NCBI GenBank assembly: GCA_900556345.1
Contig: USOM01000011.1
Span: 1-11,659 of the forward strand
DNA length: 11,659 nucleotides
Source of the DNA: an uncultured Clostridium sp.
GTDB taxonomy: Bacteria; Bacillota; Clostridia; TANB77; CAG-508
Reading direction: 5' to 3'
In this document: piece by piece, positions 1-6,510 of the stretch
Position numbering within the stretch: the stretch's first letter is position 1
Layout: every line of letters begins with the position of its first letter
Made by a program: the position numbers and the translations under genes
The notes under the pieces: model-generated
The model's database searches: none
What the model was told of the DNA's origin: nothing
What the model saw: the letters and a program-made list of their open reading frames with translations, nothing else

Positions 1-64
1 ATATGGAAGGAGCAAAAGTTTAAGCTAGTTTAATTTATGTAATTTATAAATGGAATATGCAAAA

Positions 65-90
65 AAGCTACCATAAATTTATGATAGCTT
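65..90 (-). terminator. Rho-independent terminator of the VanW-domain gene
   Basis: Read on the minus strand, the arms AAGCTATCATAAA and TTTATGGTAGCTT pair along their length with one U-G wobble, and a run of six T follows at plus 62-67. The hairpin overlaps the TAA stop of the VanW-domain gene at 79-81, so the gene ends inside its own terminator. Confidence 0.65.
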
Positions 91-824
91 AAATATTTTT
101 ACATAAACATAATTTTTATCACAAGAAGAAGTTATTTTTATAGTACTTCCAGTGTTATTAACAAATTTAAAATCATAAGAACCATAAGCTACAGCAGCAT
201 CTTTTCCTTTAGATACATAAGGAACGGTATTGCTGTGTTCGTGCTTTTCTGTAACTTTTAAATCGGGAATTTTAAGCACAGCATTATATAAGGTAGAACT
301 TACTTGGCAGTTGCCACCGACCTAAAGCTTCAATTTTTTCTCCACCTTGAAAAACATCTGCTTTTTTATATCCCTTAGAAGATGTGGCTTTTCCAACTGT
401 ATTACAAAATGAAAAAGTTTGACCATTTTCTATAGTAGTATCATTTAAACTAGAACATGTTATTGAAATATTATTTTGCCTGTCAGAATCTTTTGTATAA
501 ATTTTTGTAGTAAAACTTGCGATTTCTGTTTCGATAGGGGAAGCGGATTGTTCTGAGTTATTTTCATTAGAAGTATTCTGAAATCTAGAAGAATTATCAG
601 AAGGAGCCTCAGAATTTTGATTTGTTTCATTAGAACCGTATATTATTGGTAATTTCATTAATGGTAGAATTATCATTTGCAGAAACTCTTGTAGAGTTAT
701 ATGGAAAATTATTCAAATTTGAATTGTTAGAATTTGCTGATGTATTACGCTTATAAAAATAAAAGCCTAAAACACAACCAATTAAAATAAAACCAATAAT
801 TATAAAAATATATACTTTTTTCAA
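79..824 (-). pseudogene. VanW-domain membrane-anchored protein, frame broken twice (+1 at both sites)
   Basis: With two single-base skips this reads as one protein of about 247 residues. It starts at TTG (822-824) behind a strong GGAGGGG site. Residues 4-21 form a hydrophobic anchor, followed by a low-complexity Ser/Asn/Glu linker to about residue 100. A VanW-type domain follows, recognisable by FTTKIYTKDSDRQNNI, NGQTFSFCNTVGKAT, GYKKADVF, then LGGGNCQVSSTLYNA, which is split by the second shift, and the closing HEHSNTVPYV and DFKFVNNTGSTIKI. VanW domains are found in cell-envelope proteins of Firmicutes; their biochemical role is not well established. The first shift is at plus 638 (ATA CGG T, two codons before a zero-frame stop). 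The second is at plus 319 (GGT CGG T, inside LGGG). Skipping one C at each restores the frame. Both domain halves are otherwise well preserved, which is unusual for an old pseudogene. The gene may be truly dead, mis-sequenced, or rescued by frameshifting. Confidence 0.8.
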
Positions 825-906
825 TTTTACCCCTCCAGCATTTTTAATGTATTATGCACATTTTTTTGCAAAAATATTACATTTATATTACATTTTTTAA
901 AAACTA

Positions 907-935
907 TTGAAAACGGAGAAAATATAGGATAAAAT
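907..935 (+). promoter_or_regulatory. Sigma-A-type promoter for the 961-1494 membrane protein
   Basis: TTGAAA at 907-912 and TAAAAT at 930-935 are separated by exactly 17 bp, each matching five of six consensus bases. Transcription would start near 942, just before the AAGGAGG ribosome site at 947-953. Confidence 0.65.
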
Positions 936-960
936 AATAAAAAACTAAGGAGGAAAAATT

Positions 961-1494
961 ATGAAAAATAAAAAACAAGAAAAATTACCATTAATATATC
1001 TATTAGGAATGCCAATTATATTTATAGTTGCTAACTTTTTAGCAAGAACACATGTTGAAATTTTAGGTTCACCTTTATATTTTAGTGTATTACTATATCC
1101 TTTAACATATTTATTATCAGGATTAATAGTAAAAAAGGCAAGCTACAAAAAAAGTCTCTTAATTATGGCAGTAACATTAATAACTGCAGCATTAACATAT
1201 GTAATACAATGGGCATTATTAAGTTCAATGGACTATTTTGTTATGATTTATTCATTTTTATCATTTTTAATAGGACAATTAATATTTATATATACTTATG
1301 ATTTTTTAAGAAAAATAAATAAAGATACTTATGGATGGGTATTTATATTATTTTTGGCAGTAAGTGCTATAGATAATGCATTTTTCGGAGCTATTATAGA
1401 AGGACAATATATAAGTTTATCAATTCTAGTAAGAGTTATATACGTTGTTGTAGTACCAGCAGTTTTAGCTAGAAAAACAGAAAGAAAAAAATAA
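961..1494 (+). CDS. Small polytopic membrane protein, possibly VUT-type transporter
   Basis: A 177-residue, strongly hydrophobic protein with about five or six membrane segments (roughly residues 10-25, 35-57, 63-83, 85-112, 120-145 and 150-170), charged short loops and a basic C-terminal tail (ARKTERKK). The start is secure: AAGGAGG lies 7 bases before the ATG. The phrases IVANFLARTHVEI, YPLTYLLSGLIV and AVSAIDNAFFGAI recall the VUT family of small integral membrane proteins, which includes queuosine-precursor transporters (YhhQ type). The protein is shorter than typical members, so the family call is tentative. It has its own promoter and terminator, so it appears monocistronic and not part of the carA unit. 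No soluble domain or catalytic motif is visible. Confidence 0.8.
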   Translation: MKNKKQEKLPLIYLLGMPIIFIVANFLARTHVEILGSPLYFSVLLYPLTYLLSGLIVKKASYKKSLLIMAVTLITAALTYVIQWALLSSMDYFVMIYSFLSFLIGQLIFIYTYDFLRKINKDTYGWVFILFLAVSAIDNAFFGAIIEGQYISLSILVRVIYVVVVPAVLARKTERKK

Positions 1495-1500
1495 TAAATA

Positions 1501-1536
1501 AAAAAAGAAATATTTGAAAAAATATTTCTTTTTTTG
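1501..1536 (+). terminator. Rho-independent terminator after the membrane protein gene
   Basis: A perfect 14-bp stem, AAAAAAGAAATATT (1501-1514) with AATATTTCTTTTTT (1521-1534), closes a six-base loop. The T-run is part of the 3' arm. It begins six bases after the stop codon, and because the 5' arm starts with A's it could also work in the reverse direction. Confidence 0.8.
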
Positions 1537-1544
1537 TTTCTTTA

Positions 1545-1553
1545 TGTTACAAT
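1545..1553 (+). promoter_or_regulatory. Extended -10 promoter candidate for carA
   Basis: TGTTACAAT carries a TGn extension and a TACAAT -10 element (five of six). No good -35 is visible because the preceding terminator T-run occupies that position. The leader to the carA ATG would be only about 27 bases, leaving no room for a PyrR-type attenuator. Confidence 0.45.
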
Positions 1554-1586
1554 GAAAAAGATAAATTAAAGAAAGGATGAAACAAA

Positions 1587-2660
1587 ATGAAAAGCTATTT
1601 AGTTCTAGAAAATGGAGAAATTTTTGATGGAGAAAGAATAGGATATAACGCAGATGTAATATTCGAAGTAGTATTTAATACATCAATGACTGGCTATTTA
1701 GAAATATTTACAGACCCATCATATAGTGGACAAGGAGTAGTAATGACATACCCATTAATAGGAAATTATGGATTAACATTAGAAGACAAAGAATCAGCAA
1801 AACCTTGGGTAAAAGCAGTATTTGTTCACGAATTAGCAGAAGTAGAAAGTAATTTTAGATCAAAATTACATATTGACAAATTTTTAAAATACAACAAAAT
1901 TCCCGGATTACAAGGAGTAAATACAAGAAAACTTACAAAGGTATTAAGAGACAATGGAACAATGAGAGGAATGTTAACTGACGATATTTCTAACATTGAC
2001 GAAATAATAGAAAAAACAAAAAATTATAAAGTTACTAATGTTGTTGAAAAAGTAACATCCAAAACAATCTATGAAATAGGCGATGGAAAAATAAATATTG
2101 GCCTATTAGATTTTGGTTCAAAACAAAATATTATAAATTCACTAGTAAAAAGGAATTGCAAGATAACAGTATTTCCTGCTAATACTAGTTCTAAAGAAAT
2201 TTTATCAAGAAATTTTGCAGGTCTTGTATTATCAAATGGTCCAGGTGACCCTGAAGATAATGTGACCACAATCCAAACAATCAAAGAAATATATGAAAGC
2301 AATTTTTCAAATCCAATACTTGGAATATGTTTAGGACATCAACTTATGGGATTGGCAACAGGATGCAAAACATATAAATTAAAATATGGACATAGAGGAC
2401 CTAATCATCCTGTAAAAAATATAGAAAAAGACAGAATTTTTATAACATCACAAAACCATGGATATGCAATAGACGAAAAAACTGTAAATCCTCAAATTGC
2501 AGTAGTATCAGATATAAATATGAATGACGGAACAGTTGAAGGATTAAAATATTTGAAAAAAGATATTTATACAGTTCAATTCCACCCAGAAGCATGCCCA
2601 GGACCAGAAGATAATAGCTATATTTTTGATGAATTTATTGAAAGAATAGAAAAAAATTAA
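1587..2660 (+). CDS. carA: Carbamoyl-phosphate synthetase small (glutaminase) subunit
   Basis: This subunit hydrolyses glutamine and channels ammonia to the large subunit, making carbamoyl phosphate for pyrimidine and arginine synthesis. The 357-residue length is normal for the family. The N-terminal CPSase small-chain domain (residues 1 to about 150) has the typical FNTSMTGYLEIFTDPSYSGQ stretch. The class I glutamine amidotransferase domain follows, with LSNGPGDPED (about 215-224) and the nucleophile elbow GICLGHQ holding Cys248. The catalytic His333 and Glu335 sit in QFHPE, so the triad is complete. HRGPNHPV and TSQNHGYAI are also present. The start is supported by AAAGGATG about 8 bases upstream. 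Normally carA and carB abut or overlap; here 363 bp containing an independent small module separates them. Confidence 0.97.
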   Translation: MKSYLVLENGEIFDGERIGYNADVIFEVVFNTSMTGYLEIFTDPSYSGQGVVMTYPLIGNYGLTLEDKESAKPWVKAVFVHELAEVESNFRSKLHIDKFLKYNKIPGLQGVNTRKLTKVLRDNGTMRGMLTDDISNIDEIIEKTKNYKVTNVVEKVTSKTIYEIGDGKINIGLLDFGSKQNIINSLVKRNCKITVFPANTSSKEILSRNFAGLVLSNGPGDPEDNVTTIQTIKEIYESNFSNPILGICLGHQLMGLATGCKTYKLKYGHRGPNHPVKNIEKDRIFITSQNHGYAIDEKTVNPQIAVVSDINMNDGTVEGLKYLKKDIYTVQFHPEACPGPEDNSYIFDEFIERIEKN

Positions 2661-2668
2661 ATAAAACC

Positions 2669-2697
2669 TTGCATTTTTTTGATAATTTGAGTATAAT
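2669..2697 (+). promoter_or_regulatory. Promoter for the short antisense RNA downstream of carA
   Basis: A perfect TATAAT at 2692-2697 is preceded at exactly 17 bp by TTGCAT (2669-2674, only three of six). Transcription would start near 2704, three bases before a stem-loop that begins the proposed antisense RNA. The promoter starts just 9 bp after the carA stop. Confidence 0.6.
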
Positions 2698-2742
2698 ATG
2701 AGTATAGAAAAGATTGATAACAATTCTTTTCAAATAAATAAA

Positions 2743-2775
2743 GTTTTTTAAAGATTTTTAAGATTCATTAAATCA
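2743..2775 (+). repeat. Direct repeat copy a (antisense recognition segment)
   Basis: This 33-base copy begins GTTTTTTAAAGATTTTTA and ends CATTAAATCA. It matches 2906-2937 at 30 positions, with two mismatches and one extra A. It sits immediately before the terminator stem, inside the proposed antisense RNA and just beyond the predicted 3' end of the toxin mRNA. Confidence 0.85.
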
Positions 2776-2809
2776 AAAAAATGTAGAGGCGGCGACCTCT
2801 ACATTTTTT
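2776..2809. terminator. Bidirectional Rho-independent terminator shared by the antisense RNA and the peptide gene
   Basis: A perfect 14-bp stem, AAAAAATGTAGAGG (2776-2789) with CCTCTACATTTTTT (2796-2809), closes a CGGCGA loop. Six T follow the GC-rich stem core on each strand, so it can end transcription from the left (carA, antisense RNA) and from the right (peptide gene, whose TAA is at 2811-2813). Confidence 0.85.
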
Positions 2810-2810
2810 G

Positions 2811-2930
2811 TTACCCCAAAATATCTTTAATCAATTTAATGATTTCAAGAAAAGTTTTAAAACTTTTCATAAAAATATTAATATTAATTTTTTTCTTTTG
2901 TTGTTGTTTTTTAAGATTTTTATGATGCAT
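2811..2930 (-). CDS. 39-residue basic amphipathic peptide, candidate type I toxin
   Basis: This is an unrecognised small gene with a strong ribosome site, GGGAGGTGA, directly before the ATG (CAT at 2928-2930 on plus). Its own promoter is upstream and a terminator hairpin begins two bases after the stop. The peptide opens with a Lys/Gln/His-rich segment (residues 1-14, MHHKNLKKQQQKKK). After ININIF it continues as a helix-like stretch, MKSFKTFLEIIKLIKDILG (21-39), in which hydrophobic residues alternate with Lys/Glu/Asp every three to four positions. That looks more like a surface-active amphipathic helix than a full membrane span. Fst and TxpA toxins are more hydrophobic, so this would be a different peptide family in a par-like layout. 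A harmless small peptide with antisense control remains possible. Confidence 0.7.
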   Translation of the reverse strand: MHHKNLKKQQQKKKININIFMKSFKTFLEIIKLIKDILG

Positions 2931-2937
2931 TAAATCA
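2906..2937 (+). repeat. Direct repeat copy b, covering the peptide gene start
   Basis: This 32-base copy begins GTTTTTTAAGATTTTTA and ends CATTAAATCA. On the minus strand it holds the spacer after the Shine-Dalgarno core, the ATG and about eight codons. RNA made from copy a would pair here and block ribosome entry. Confidence 0.85.
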
Positions 2938-2962
2938 CCTCCCTTTAATAACTAAAGAAAGA
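2938..2962 (-). promoter_or_regulatory. Leader hairpin that hides the Shine-Dalgarno of the peptide gene
   Basis: In the minus-strand transcript UCUUUCUUUA (plus 2953-2962) can pair with UAAAGGGAGG (plus 2938-2947) across a five-base loop, giving ten pairs including three G-U wobbles. The paired 3' arm contains the GGGAGG ribosome site, so translation could be held back until the leader refolds, as in several type I toxin mRNAs. Confidence 0.5.
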
Positions 2963-2977
2963 GGGGCAACGCAAACT

Positions 2978-3006
2978 ATTATACAATGATTAAGAAGAAA
3001 AGTAAA
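2978..3006 (-). promoter_or_regulatory. Promoter for the minus-strand peptide gene
   Basis: On the minus strand TTTACT (plus 3001-3006, four of six) lies exactly 17 bp before a perfect TATAAT (plus 2978-2983). The transcript would start near 2971, leaving a leader of about 40 bases. The -35 lies only 17 bp from the carB start, so this promoter and carB initiation share sequence. Confidence 0.6.
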
Positions 3007-3023
3007 TAAAAAGGAGAATCAAA

Positions 3024-6000
3024 ATGCCAAAAAATAAAGATATAAAAAAAGTATTAGTAATAGGTTCAGGACCAATAATAATAGGACAAGCAGCAGAATT
3101 TGACTATGCTGGAACTCAAGCCTGTAGAGAATTAAGAAAAGAAGGAATTGAAGTTGTTTTAATAAACTCAAACCCTGCAACAATAATGACAGACAAAGAA
3201 ATGGCAGATGAAATATATATTGAGCCAATAACAGTAAAAACAGTAGAAAAAATAATTAGAAAAGAAAAGCCAGATAGTATTCTTCCAAATTTAGGAGGAC
3301 AAACAGGTTTAAATATAGCAATGGAACTGTATGAAAGAGGCTTCTTAAAAGAAAATAATGTAAGACTACTTGGAACATCGCCAGAAGGAATAAAAAATGC
3401 AGAAGATAGACAAGCTTTTAAAGATATGATGGAATCTATAAATGAACCTTGTATTGCAAGTAAAGTTGTTACAGATGTAGAAGATGCAGTAGAATTTGCA
3501 AATAAAATAGGTCTTCCAGTAATTGTAAGACCTGCATATACATTAGGTGGAACAGGTGGTGGAATTGCACATACCGAGGAAGAATTAAGAGAAATTGCAT
3601 CAAGTGGTTTGTATTTATCAAGAGTACATCAAGTATTGATAGAAAAATGTATATCTGGATGGAAAGAAATTGAGTATGAGGTAATGAGAGATTCAAAAGG
3701 AAACTGCATAACAATATGTAATATGGAAAATATAGACCCTGTTGGAGTACATACTGGTGACAGTATAGTTGTTGCACCATCTCAAACATTAGCAGACAAA
3801 GAATACCAAATGCTTCGTACATCTGCTATAAAAATAATATCAGCATTAAAAATAGAAGGTGGATGTAATGTACAATTTGCTTTAAATCCAAATAGTTTTG
3901 AGTATGCGGTAATTGAGGTAAACCCTAGAGTAAGTAGGTCATCAGCATTAGCATCTAAAGCAACTGGTTACCCTATTGCAAAAGTATCTAGTAAAATTGC
4001 AATTGGATATACCTTAGATGAAATAAAAAATGAGGTAACTGGCAAAACTTATGCGTGTTTCGAGCCAGTACTTGATTATGTAGTTGTAAAAATTCCAAAA
4101 TGGCCATTTAATAAATTTAGGACAGCGTCAAAAGAGCTTGGAACTCAAATGAAAGCAACAGGTGAAGTAATGGCAATTGCACCATCAATAGAACAAGGTT
4201 TGATGAAAGGTATTCGTTCTTTAGAGGAAAATTTGGACTCACTAGAAATGCCAAAATTAAAGGGAGATTCAACAGAAAAGATTTTAGAACAGCTAAAAGT
4301 AGTTGATAATGAACGTATTTGGGTAATTGCAGAGAGTTTAAGACGTGGAATTACAATAGATGAAATACATAATATTACAAAAATAGATAAATTCTTTATA
4401 AATAAAATAGATAGATTAGTAAGAATGGAAGATGAGCTTCAAAATAAAAAATTGACACCAGAATTACTATTAAAAGCTAAAAAAATGGGATACACAGATA
4501 AAGTAATTTCAAGACTTACAAAAATAAAAGAAGAAGATATTAAGAAAAAAAGACAGGAAAATGGAATAATTGCAAACTTTAAACTAGTTGATACTTGTAG
4601 TGCAGAATTTGAGGCAAAAACGCCATATTATTATTCGTCTTATGATGATGAAAATGAAAGCATAGATTCCAAAAATCCCAAAAAGATAATGGTTTTAGGT
4701 TCTGGTCCAATAAGAATAGGACAAGGCATAGAGTTTGACTATTGCAGTGTTCACAGTGTTTTAGCACTTAAAAAACTTGGATATGAAACAATAATAGTAA
4801 ACAATAACCCAGAAACAGTAAGCACAGATTTTGACATTGCAGACAAATTATATTTTGAACCGCTAACGCCAGAAGATGTAGAAAATATAGTAAATGTAGA
4901 ACATCCTTATGGAGCAATAGTTCAATTTGGAGGTCAAACCGCTATAAAACTTACAAAGGCATTACACGAAATGGGAGTTAAGATTTTAGGAACTGGGGAA
5001 GTTGATATGGATAGAAGTGAGGATAGAGAATTATTTGATGAAGCATTAGAACATTGTAAAATTTTACGTCCAAAAGGAGAAACAGTTTATACAGCAGAAG
5101 AAGCAAAGGCAGTTGCAAATAGACTAAAATATCCAGTACTTGTTAGACCATCATATGTACTTGGAGGTCAAGGAATGGCAATTGCATATGATGACAAAGA
5201 TATTGAAAGATTAATTTCAGATATAAATGAAATTGTACAAGAACACCCAATTTTGGTAGATAAATATATGCAGGGAAAAGAAATGGAAGTTGATGCAATT
5301 TCAGATGGAGAGAATGTTCTAATTCCTGGTGTTATGGAATTACTTGAAAGAGCTGGAGTTCATTCAGGAGATAGTATATCAGTATATCCAACAAGTATAA
5401 TTGAGCAAAAATATATTGATAAAATAGTAGATTATACGAAACGAATTGCTAAAGAACTAAATATAATTGGATTGTTTAATATTCAATTTATAATATGTGA
5501 GGGAGAGGTTTATATAATTGAAGTAAATCCAAGAGCAAGCAGAACAATTCCTTATATAAGCAAGGTTACAGGACTTCCTGTTATAGATGTTGCAACAAGA
5601 GTTATTTTAGGGGAAAAACTAAAAGATATTGGATATGGAACAGGTGTATATAAAAAATCTGATTATGTTGCAGTAAAAATGCCAGTATTCTCGTTCCAAA
5701 AACTAAAAAATGCAGATACATCTTTAGGTCCTGAAATGAAGTCAACAGGTGAGGTTTTGGGAGTTAGTAAACACTTTAGCCAAGCTATTTTGAAAGCTTT
5801 TATTGCAAGTGGAATTGATGTTACAAATAGAGGTAAGATTTTAGTTACTGTAAATGATAAAGATAAACCAGAGATTTTGCCAATTGTTGAAAAACTAGCA
5901 AATGAAGGGTATGAGATTTATGCTACTTCTGGAACTGCTAGGTTCTTTAAGGATAATGGATTGGAGAATGTAATAGTTGTACCTAAGATTTGGGAGGGTA

Positions 6001-6227
6001 CAAATAGTATTCCAGATTTGATTCATTCTGGTAAATTGGCATTTATTATTAATACTCCTACTAAAGGTAAAGAATCTAATAGAGATGGATTCAAAATTAG
6101 AAGAATGGCAGCTGAAAGTAAAGTCCCTTGTTTTACAGCAGTTGATACAGTTAGCGGATTTTATGATGCTATTGCTAAAGGATTTAAGGAAGAGGATTTG
6201 GAAGTTGTTGATATTGCTAAGATTTAG
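3024..6227 (+). CDS. carB: Carbamoyl-phosphate synthetase large (synthetase) subunit
   Basis: This subunit uses two ATP, bicarbonate and ammonia from CarA to make carbamoyl phosphate. The 1067-residue length is normal. The two homologous halves are clear: the first opens with VLVIGSGPIIIGQAAEFDYA (about residue 10) and the second with IMVLGSGPIRIGQGIEFDYC (about 553). Each has an ATP-grasp signature (RPAYTLGGTGGGIA and RPSYVLGGQGMAIA) and the metal-binding EVNPR motif (IEVNPRVSRSSALASKATGY and IEVNPRASRTIPYISKVTG). A linker/oligomerisation region covers about 400-550, and a C-terminal MGS-like allosteric domain starts near residue 935 (YATSGTARF, NTPTKGKESNRDG). AAGGAG lies 7 bases before the ATG. 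Codon choice changes late in the gene, from ATA/GCA/AAA/GAA toward ATT/GCT/AAG/GAG. I see no clear carB promoter; transcription may come through from carA or from a weak promoter near 2980. Confidence 0.97.
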   Translation: MPKNKDIKKVLVIGSGPIIIGQAAEFDYAGTQACRELRKEGIEVVLINSNPATIMTDKEMADEIYIEPITVKTVEKIIRKEKPDSILPNLGGQTGLNIAMELYERGFLKENNVRLLGTSPEGIKNAEDRQAFKDMMESINEPCIASKVVTDVEDAVEFANKIGLPVIVRPAYTLGGTGGGIAHTEEELREIASSGLYLSRVHQVLIEKCISGWKEIEYEVMRDSKGNCITICNMENIDPVGVHTGDSIVVAPSQTLADKEYQMLRTSAIKIISALKIEGGCNVQFALNPNSFEYAVIEVNPRVSRSSALASKATGYPIAKVSSKIAIGYTLDEIKNEVTGKTYACFEPVLDYVVVKIPKWPFNKFRTASKELGTQMKATGEVMAIAPSIEQGLMKGIRSLEENLDSLEMPKLKGDSTEKILEQLKVVDNERIWVIAESLRRGITIDEIHNITKIDKFFINKIDRLVRMEDELQNKKLTPELLLKAKKMGYTDKVISRLTKIKEEDIKKKRQENGIIANFKLVDTCSAEFEAKTPYYYSSYDDENESIDSKNPKKIMVLGSGPIRIGQGIEFDYCSVHSVLALKKLGYETIIVNNNPETVSTDFDIADKLYFEPLTPEDVENIVNVEHPYGAIVQFGGQTAIKLTKALHEMGVKILGTGEVDMDRSEDRELFDEALEHCKILRPKGETVYTAEEAKAVANRLKYPVLVRPSYVLGGQGMAIAYDDKDIERLISDINEIVQEHPILVDKYMQGKEMEVDAISDGENVLIPGVMELLERAGVHSGDSISVYPTSIIEQKYIDKIVDYTKRIAKELNIIGLFNIQFIICEGEVYIIEVNPRASRTIPYISKVTGLPVIDVATRVILGEKLKDIGYGTGVYKKSDYVAVKMPVFSFQKLKNADTSLGPEMKSTGEVLGVSKHFSQAILKAFIASGIDVTNRGKILVTVNDKDKPEILPIVEKLANEGYEIYATSGTARFFKDNGLENVIVVPKIWEGTNSIPDLIHSGKLAFIINTPTKGKESNRDGFKIRRMAAESKVPCFTAVDTVSGFYDAIAKGFKEEDLEVVDIAKI

Positions 6228-6252
6228 ATTTTTAGTTAATTGAAGAGAAGAG

Positions 6253-6290
6253 TCGCTTTGAGGTCGTTTGGACTTTGAGGCGATTTTTTT
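6253..6290 (+). terminator. Rho-independent terminator after carB
   Basis: TCGCTTTGAGGTC (6253-6265) and GACTTTGAGGCGA (6271-6283) form 13 consecutive pairs in RNA, several of them G-U, with a GTTTG loop, followed by seven T. It separates carB from the pilin-like genes. Confidence 0.75.
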
Positions 6291-6421
6291 AATTATTACA
6301 AAAAGTACATAAATATAAATACATATAAAATGTCGTTGGGATTGGAATTAATTAATAAAAATGCGTAAAAAACACTGATATTACAGCAGTTTTTCTTTTG
6401 TGTTACATTTAGTATAAAATG

Positions 6422-6450
6422 TTGAACTAAAGCAACTATGATGGTAAAAT
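6422..6450 (+). promoter_or_regulatory. Promoter for the first pilin-like gene
   Basis: TTGAAC (6422-6427) and TAAAAT (6445-6450) are separated by exactly 17 bp, and TGG before the -10 gives an extended -10. Transcription would start near 6457, about 54 bases before the ATG. Confidence 0.55.
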
Positions 6451-6510
6451 TAAGATAGCGTATCCACTAGAGATAGAAATGAATAAAATTTGAAAGGAGC
6501 AAATTTAAAA

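Larger units (their letters stand above)
2704..2809 (+). ncRNA. Candidate antisense antitoxin RNA, about 105 nt
   Basis: The RNA inferred between the promoter and the bidirectional terminator has three parts. First is a 5' stem-loop (GAAAAGATTG at 2707-2716 with CAATTCTTTTC at 2721-2731, one bulge, loop ATAA). Next is an AU-rich unpaired segment (2743-2775) that is a direct repeat of 2906-2937. Last is the terminator hairpin (2776-2809). Because 2906-2937 is the translation start region of the opposite-strand peptide gene, this RNA is complementary to that mRNA over the start codon and first eight or so codons (30 matches, two mismatches, one bulge). It is also complementary through the shared terminator. 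This is the architecture of RNA II in Fst/par-type type I toxin-antitoxin loci. The RNA itself is inferred; no expression data were available. Confidence 0.6.

Noticed and set aside
1..60. Possible 3' end of a plus-strand gene entering from the left edge
   Set aside because: All three plus frames reach a stop within 33 bases, and too few residues are visible to support any gene.
3019..3228. Minus-strand open frames inside carB, including 3469-3822 and 4579-4767
   Set aside because: Leu-rich shadow translations of an AT-rich coding gene, with no ribosome sites and full overlap with a certain gene.
6366..6399. Imperfect hairpin with a T-rich tail before the first pilin-like promoter
   Set aside because: The stem has an internal loop and is mostly A-T pairs; a stronger terminator already follows carB.
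6490..6510. TTG start seven codons upstream of the first pilin-like ATG
   Set aside because: It lies before and runs through the AAAGGAG ribosome site, and the paralogue begins with a short basic leader like the one from ATG 6511.
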